From positions 1-17,538 of the forward strand of contig CAZVIK010000073.1 of NCBI GenBank assembly GCA_964627045.1: a stretch of DNA of 17,538 bases, read 5' to 3'. This DNA is from CAZVIK01 sp964627045. Lineage in GTDB: Bacteria > Acidobacteriota > Terriglobia > Bryobacterales > Bryobacteraceae. Positions 13,850 through 17,538 of the stretch are shown here, one piece after another. Both the position numbers and the translations under genes were made by a program. The notes under the pieces were generated by a model. The model did not search any database. It had not been told where the DNA came from and saw only the letters and a program-made list of their open reading frames with translations. Every line of letters begins with the position of its first letter. The first letter of the stretch is position 1.

Positions 13850-15049
13850 CTAGACGATCTCTTCCTGAACCGGATCCCAGCGCACGGTGCGGCCCTGCCG
13901 GTAGCTTTCCACCGCCATGCGGCAGGCGATGGCCACTCGGTAGCCGATCTCCACGGGGCAATTGGGCTGTTTCCCTGTCACGATGCACTCCAGGAAATCC
14001 AGGACGTGAGCGTTGGGCCGCGTGCGCGTCTGGCCCAGCGACTCCACGCCGTCCGGGCGGTTCACCTTCTGCGGAACGTAGCGAATCTGCTGGCCACGCG
14101 AGATGGTCCCGTCGGTGCCAAGCACCTCTTCGGACGTCCCCAACTGGCTGTTCCCAAATCCCGAATCCCAACTGAACAGCAGCCCCTCCTCATGCTCCAT
14201 GGCGACGCTCATGGTATCCGGGGTCTCGCGTCCGTCCTGCCAAAGGTACACGCCTCCGAGCATGCTCACCGAGCGCGGCACTCTCAGATCGAGCGCCTTG
14301 TACCAGAACGCCAGTTGCTGGCCGAGGTTTTCGAAAACGCTCCCGCCGGAATAATCCCAGTAGAATCGCCAATTGGCGAACCGGTCCGCGTCGAATTCGC
14401 GGGCGGGCGCACCGCCCAGGAAGCTCTCCCATCCGACCGTCTCCGGAGACATATCCGGATACACCGGCCGCGTTCCCTGCGGCTTGCCCTTCGGCGTGTT
14501 GCGGTACATGTGCGCGTGGATCGCCGTCACCTGGCCCATGCGGCCGTCGGAAAGGAACCGCAGTGCATCGGTGTAGAGCCCGGAACTGCAAGCCTGGTGG
14601 CCCACCTGAACCGCCTGGCGCGGCGTCTGCCGGGCGGCGTCGCGAACGCGCTTGGCCTCCTCGACGGAGAACGCCATGTTCCGCTCGATGTACACGTGCT
14701 TCCCCGCTTCCAGGGCGGCCAGAAGATGAGCCCCGTGCAGGTGCTGGGGCGTGGCGACCAGGACCGCGTCTACGTCGCTTCTATCGAGCAGGCGGCGGAA
14801 CTCCGAAAAAAGCTCGACCTTGGGGCCGAGCGACGCGGCCGCCTCCAGCCGTCGCGTGTAGACGTCAACCGCCGCGACGACCTCCCCGCCGCTCGCCTGG
14901 ACCTCCCGGGCGAGTTGGATGCCGCGTTCGCCGGCGCCGATGAGCCCGACACGTACACGATCCCCGACGCCCAGCACGCGCGCCGGCGCCGCCAGCGTCC
15001 CGGCCAGACCGGTCGCAACGTGTCCGAGGAAGCTTCTGCGTGAGTCCAA
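13850..15049 (-). CDS. Tat-exported Gfo/Idh/MocA-family oxidoreductase with substituted catalytic residues
   Basis: About 399 residues. The N-terminus is a twin-arginine signal (SRRSFLGHVA, Arg4-Arg5, then an Ala/Gly/Leu stretch to about residue 27), so the protein is probably periplasmic, where NAD(P) would have to be bound before export. The Rossmann motif GLIGAGERG (36-44) and ATPQHLHG (99-106) are present. The C-terminal domain has GGAPAREFD, WRFYWDYSGG and an ending VRWDP typical of the family. Active-site positions differ from type: the usual EKP lysine motif reads ERN (Lys to Arg123), and the Asp-x3-His pair after GG reads Glu240-x3-Gln244. It may be inactive, or act on an unusual substrate. 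Start: the frame offers TTG at 15055 (3 bases from GGGAGG) and TTG at 15049 (9 bases); the latter has better spacing. Likely followed in the same mRNA by mtnP. Confidence 0.88.
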   Translation of the reverse strand: MDSRRSFLGHVATGLAGTLAAPARVLGVGDRVRVGLIGAGERGIQLAREVQASGGEVVAAVDVYTRRLEAAASLGPKVELFSEFRRLLDRSDVDAVLVATPQHLHGAHLLAALEAGKHVYIERNMAFSVEEAKRVRDAARQTPRQAVQVGHQACSSGLYTDALRFLSDGRMGQVTAIHAHMYRNTPKGKPQGTRPVYPDMSPETVGWESFLGGAPAREFDADRFANWRFYWDYSGGSVFENLGQQLAFWYKALDLRVPRSVSMLGGVYLWQDGRETPDTMSVAMEHEEGLLFSWDSGFGNSQLGTSEEVLGTDGTISRGQQIRYVPQKVNRPDGVESLGQTRTRPNAHVLDFLECIVTGKQPNCPVEIGYRVAIACRMAVESYRQGRTVRWDPVQEEIV

Positions 15050-15058
15050 GGGCAAAGA

Positions 15059-15064
15059 CCTCCC
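15059..15064 (-). promoter_or_regulatory. Ribosome binding site for the oxidoreductase gene
   Basis: GGGAGG on the minus strand. It is 9 bases from the TTG at 15049 and only 3 bases from the TTG at 15055, so it argues for the 15049 start. No ATG or GTG lies in a suitable place. Confidence 0.55.
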
Positions 15065-15094
15065 GCTAACCGAGAAGGCTGCGAGGGAACCTAC

Positions 15095-15103
15095 ATCATA
15101 GCA
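15095..15103 (-). promoter_or_regulatory. Candidate extended -10 promoter for the oxidoreductase-mtnP unit
   Basis: On the minus strand TGC-TATGAT reads as an extended -10 element (TGn followed by a 5-of-6 match to TATAAT; hexamer at 15095-15100). Transcription would begin near 15088, giving a leader of about 40 bases before the TTG at 15049. No good -35 box lies 16-18 bases upstream, as is common for extended -10 promoters. Confidence 0.35.
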
Positions 15104-15130
15104 CTGTGGTGGATAGACGAATTGGAGCCC

Positions 15131-15185
15131 AAGGCCGTCTAGCGTGTCCCGCCTGGCCCCGGTCTAACCCAGGGTGGACGGCCTT
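15131..15185. repeat. Nested inverted repeat, possible structured RNA or mobile-element remnant
   Basis: A perfect 9-bp inverted repeat: AAGGCCGTC (15131-15139) and GACGGCCTT (15177-15185). Inside it a second 5-bp pair, CCTGG and CCAGG (right arm 15169-15173), nests to make an elongated hairpin with an asymmetric internal loop. It lies upstream of the oxidoreductase promoter candidate and is not followed by a T-run on either strand, so it is not a standard terminator. Confidence 0.45.
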
Positions 15186-15355
15186 ACGGAGGCAATCTTC
15201 TTCGGGTCAACGGCCCTGCCGATGGACACATCTGAAACGCCGGCGCCGCGACGCGCTCCGAACCCGCCGTGCGTGGGCACCTCATCGGTGGCGCCGCTCC
15301 GCATCGCCGGGCCCAGACTCGAGTTAATTGACACGACTTTGTGGAAAAACGCGCT

Positions 15356-15457
15356 CTATTTGTCCGAGGATTTCCTTCTCCGGCGCCGCAGCAAGTACAG
15401 TACGAGCAAAGCGCCGGCGATGATCAGGAGAATCGCTGTCGTCGTCTGGTTGTTCAT
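15356..15457 (-). CDS. 33-residue membrane microprotein
   Basis: A tiny gene. The protein has a short polar start (MNNQTTT), one hydrophobic helix AILLIIAGALLVLYLL (8-23), then a strongly basic tail RRRRRKSSDK. By the positive-inside rule the tail lies in the cytoplasm and the N-terminus outside. The ribosome binding site is very strong (GGAGGAG, 15464-15470, 6 bases before the ATG), which is the main reason to call it a gene; the frame continues upstream to 15601 but without such a site. It stands alone after the rpoC terminator. The sequence looks like an unanchored LPXTG-type tail or a regulatory single-helix peptide, but I recognise no family. Confidence 0.6.
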   Translation of the reverse strand: MNNQTTTAILLIIAGALLVLYLLRRRRRKSSDK

Positions 15458-15463
15458 CTTACA

Positions 15464-15470
15464 CTCCTCC
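15464..15470 (-). promoter_or_regulatory. Ribosome binding site of the 33-residue microprotein
   Basis: GGAGGAG on the minus strand, 6 bases before the ATG at 15457. It is the best Shine-Dalgarno match noticed in the window. Upstream (15495-15515) short complementary segments, CTCCG-g-CGGAG and GGAG-ttgcg-CTCC, could fold in the leader. Confidence 0.6.
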
Positions 15471-15582
15471 AACAGATTCCTGGAAGCACACGCCGCTCCG
15501 GCGGAGTTGCGCTCCGTTATCTGTTGAATATACATCAATAATGAGCATAAAGAACGCTTTTTTTGCGAATCTCCAAGAAAAC
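15471..15582. other. AT-richer leader and promoter region of the microprotein gene
   Basis: Markedly more AT-rich than the rest of the window between 15515 and 15588. It contains an imperfect palindrome TTGA-n7-TCAA at about 15524-15538 and, on the minus strand, TATA-like hexamers (TATATT, TTTATG). No -35/-10 pair with proper spacing could be chosen. The composition suits a promoter and possible operator for the microprotein gene, separated from rpoC by the terminator. Confidence 0.35.
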
Positions 15583-15611
15583 AAAAATGGGACGGGCACA
15601 CGGCCCGTCCC
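15583..15611 (-). terminator. Intrinsic terminator of the rpoC transcript
   Basis: On the minus strand, a perfect 9-bp GC-rich stem GGGACGGGC / GCCCGTCCC (15603-15611 with 15589-15597) closes a 5-base loop and is followed at once by ATTTTTGTTTTC. It begins 20 bases after the rpoC stop codon. It is a textbook Rho-independent terminator and likely ends the rpoB-rpoC transcription unit. Confidence 0.92.
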
Positions 15612-15631
15612 CGTTGGGATTCGAAACCAAG

Positions 15632-17538
<1,907 letters not shown>

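Larger units (their letters stand above)
15065..15355. other. Non-coding stretch between the oxidoreductase and the microprotein gene
   Basis: About 290 bases with no convincing gene. Forward frames are open (for example 15174-15527) but encode no recognisable protein, have no ribosome binding site, and run antisense through the microprotein. It holds the candidate promoter at 15095-15103, the inverted repeat at 15131-15185, an 8-base palindrome ACTCGAGT near 15317, and an isolated TTGACA on the plus strand near 15328 that lacks a matching -10 box. No terminator for the microprotein gene is visible. Confidence 0.5.

Noticed and set aside
15327..15350. Perfect TTGACA on the plus strand as a promoter
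   Set aside because: No -10-like hexamer at 16-18 bases and no plausible gene downstream on that strand.
15174..15527. A 117-codon forward frame in the intergenic region
   Set aside because: No ribosome binding site, no recognisable domain, and it runs antisense through the microprotein, which has much stronger translation signals.

Overview
The window is GC-rich, densely coded bacterial chromosome. The gene repertoire fits an acidobacterium, most likely near Bryobacterales/Solibacter: Tat-exported Gfo/Idh/MocA oxidoreductase, DUF4097 lipoprotein, a NarL-type regulator fragment, and RNA polymerase beta-prime with a large insert in the trigger loop. That placement is an inference from gene content and style; no rRNA or other phylogenetic marker was searched. 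No tRNA, rRNA, CRISPR array, insertion sequence or integrase is visible.

Layout. (1) Positions 172-3247 (+): a HAD phosphatase, a methyltransferase with a zinc ribbon and a beta-rich C-terminus, and a lipoprotein with eight TSNGS-type repeats, probably one transcription unit concerned with the cell envelope. (2) Positions 3297-6968 (-): full-length chromosome-condensation protein Smc, divergent from an AI-2E family membrane protein (7151-8200, +). A 182-bp intergenic region separates them, with a good sigma-70-like promoter facing smc and two palindromes. (3) Positions 8225-12550 (-): a six-gene run read right to left: a kinase-like protein, a 60-residue membrane protein, a DUF1638 protein, a B12-binding corrinoid protein, a URO-D/MtaA-like methyltransferase and a secreted DUF2059 protein. 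The central three genes are separated by 0 and 2 bases and almost certainly form one corrinoid-dependent methyl-transfer module. (4) Positions 12586-12936 (+): the C-terminal end of a NarL/LuxR response regulator that has lost its receiver domain. (5) Positions 12968-15049 (-): a Gfo/Idh/MocA oxidoreductase followed 21 bases later by 5'-methylthioadenosine phosphorylase. (6) Positions 15056-15631: mostly non-coding, holding an inverted repeat, a 33-residue membrane microprotein and a strong intrinsic terminator. (7) Positions 15632-17538 (-): the 3' two-fifths of rpoC, cut by the window edge.

The most interesting region is the corrinoid module. DUF1638 has no assigned function, and the URO-D partner appears to have lost all three zinc-ligand positions of MtaA/MtbA-type methyltransferases. 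Other items worth attention are the oxidoreductase with a substituted catalytic triad, the truncated response regulator, and two small membrane proteins with strong ribosome binding sites. Several starts are non-ATG (smc TTG, mtnP GTG, oxidoreductase TTG).
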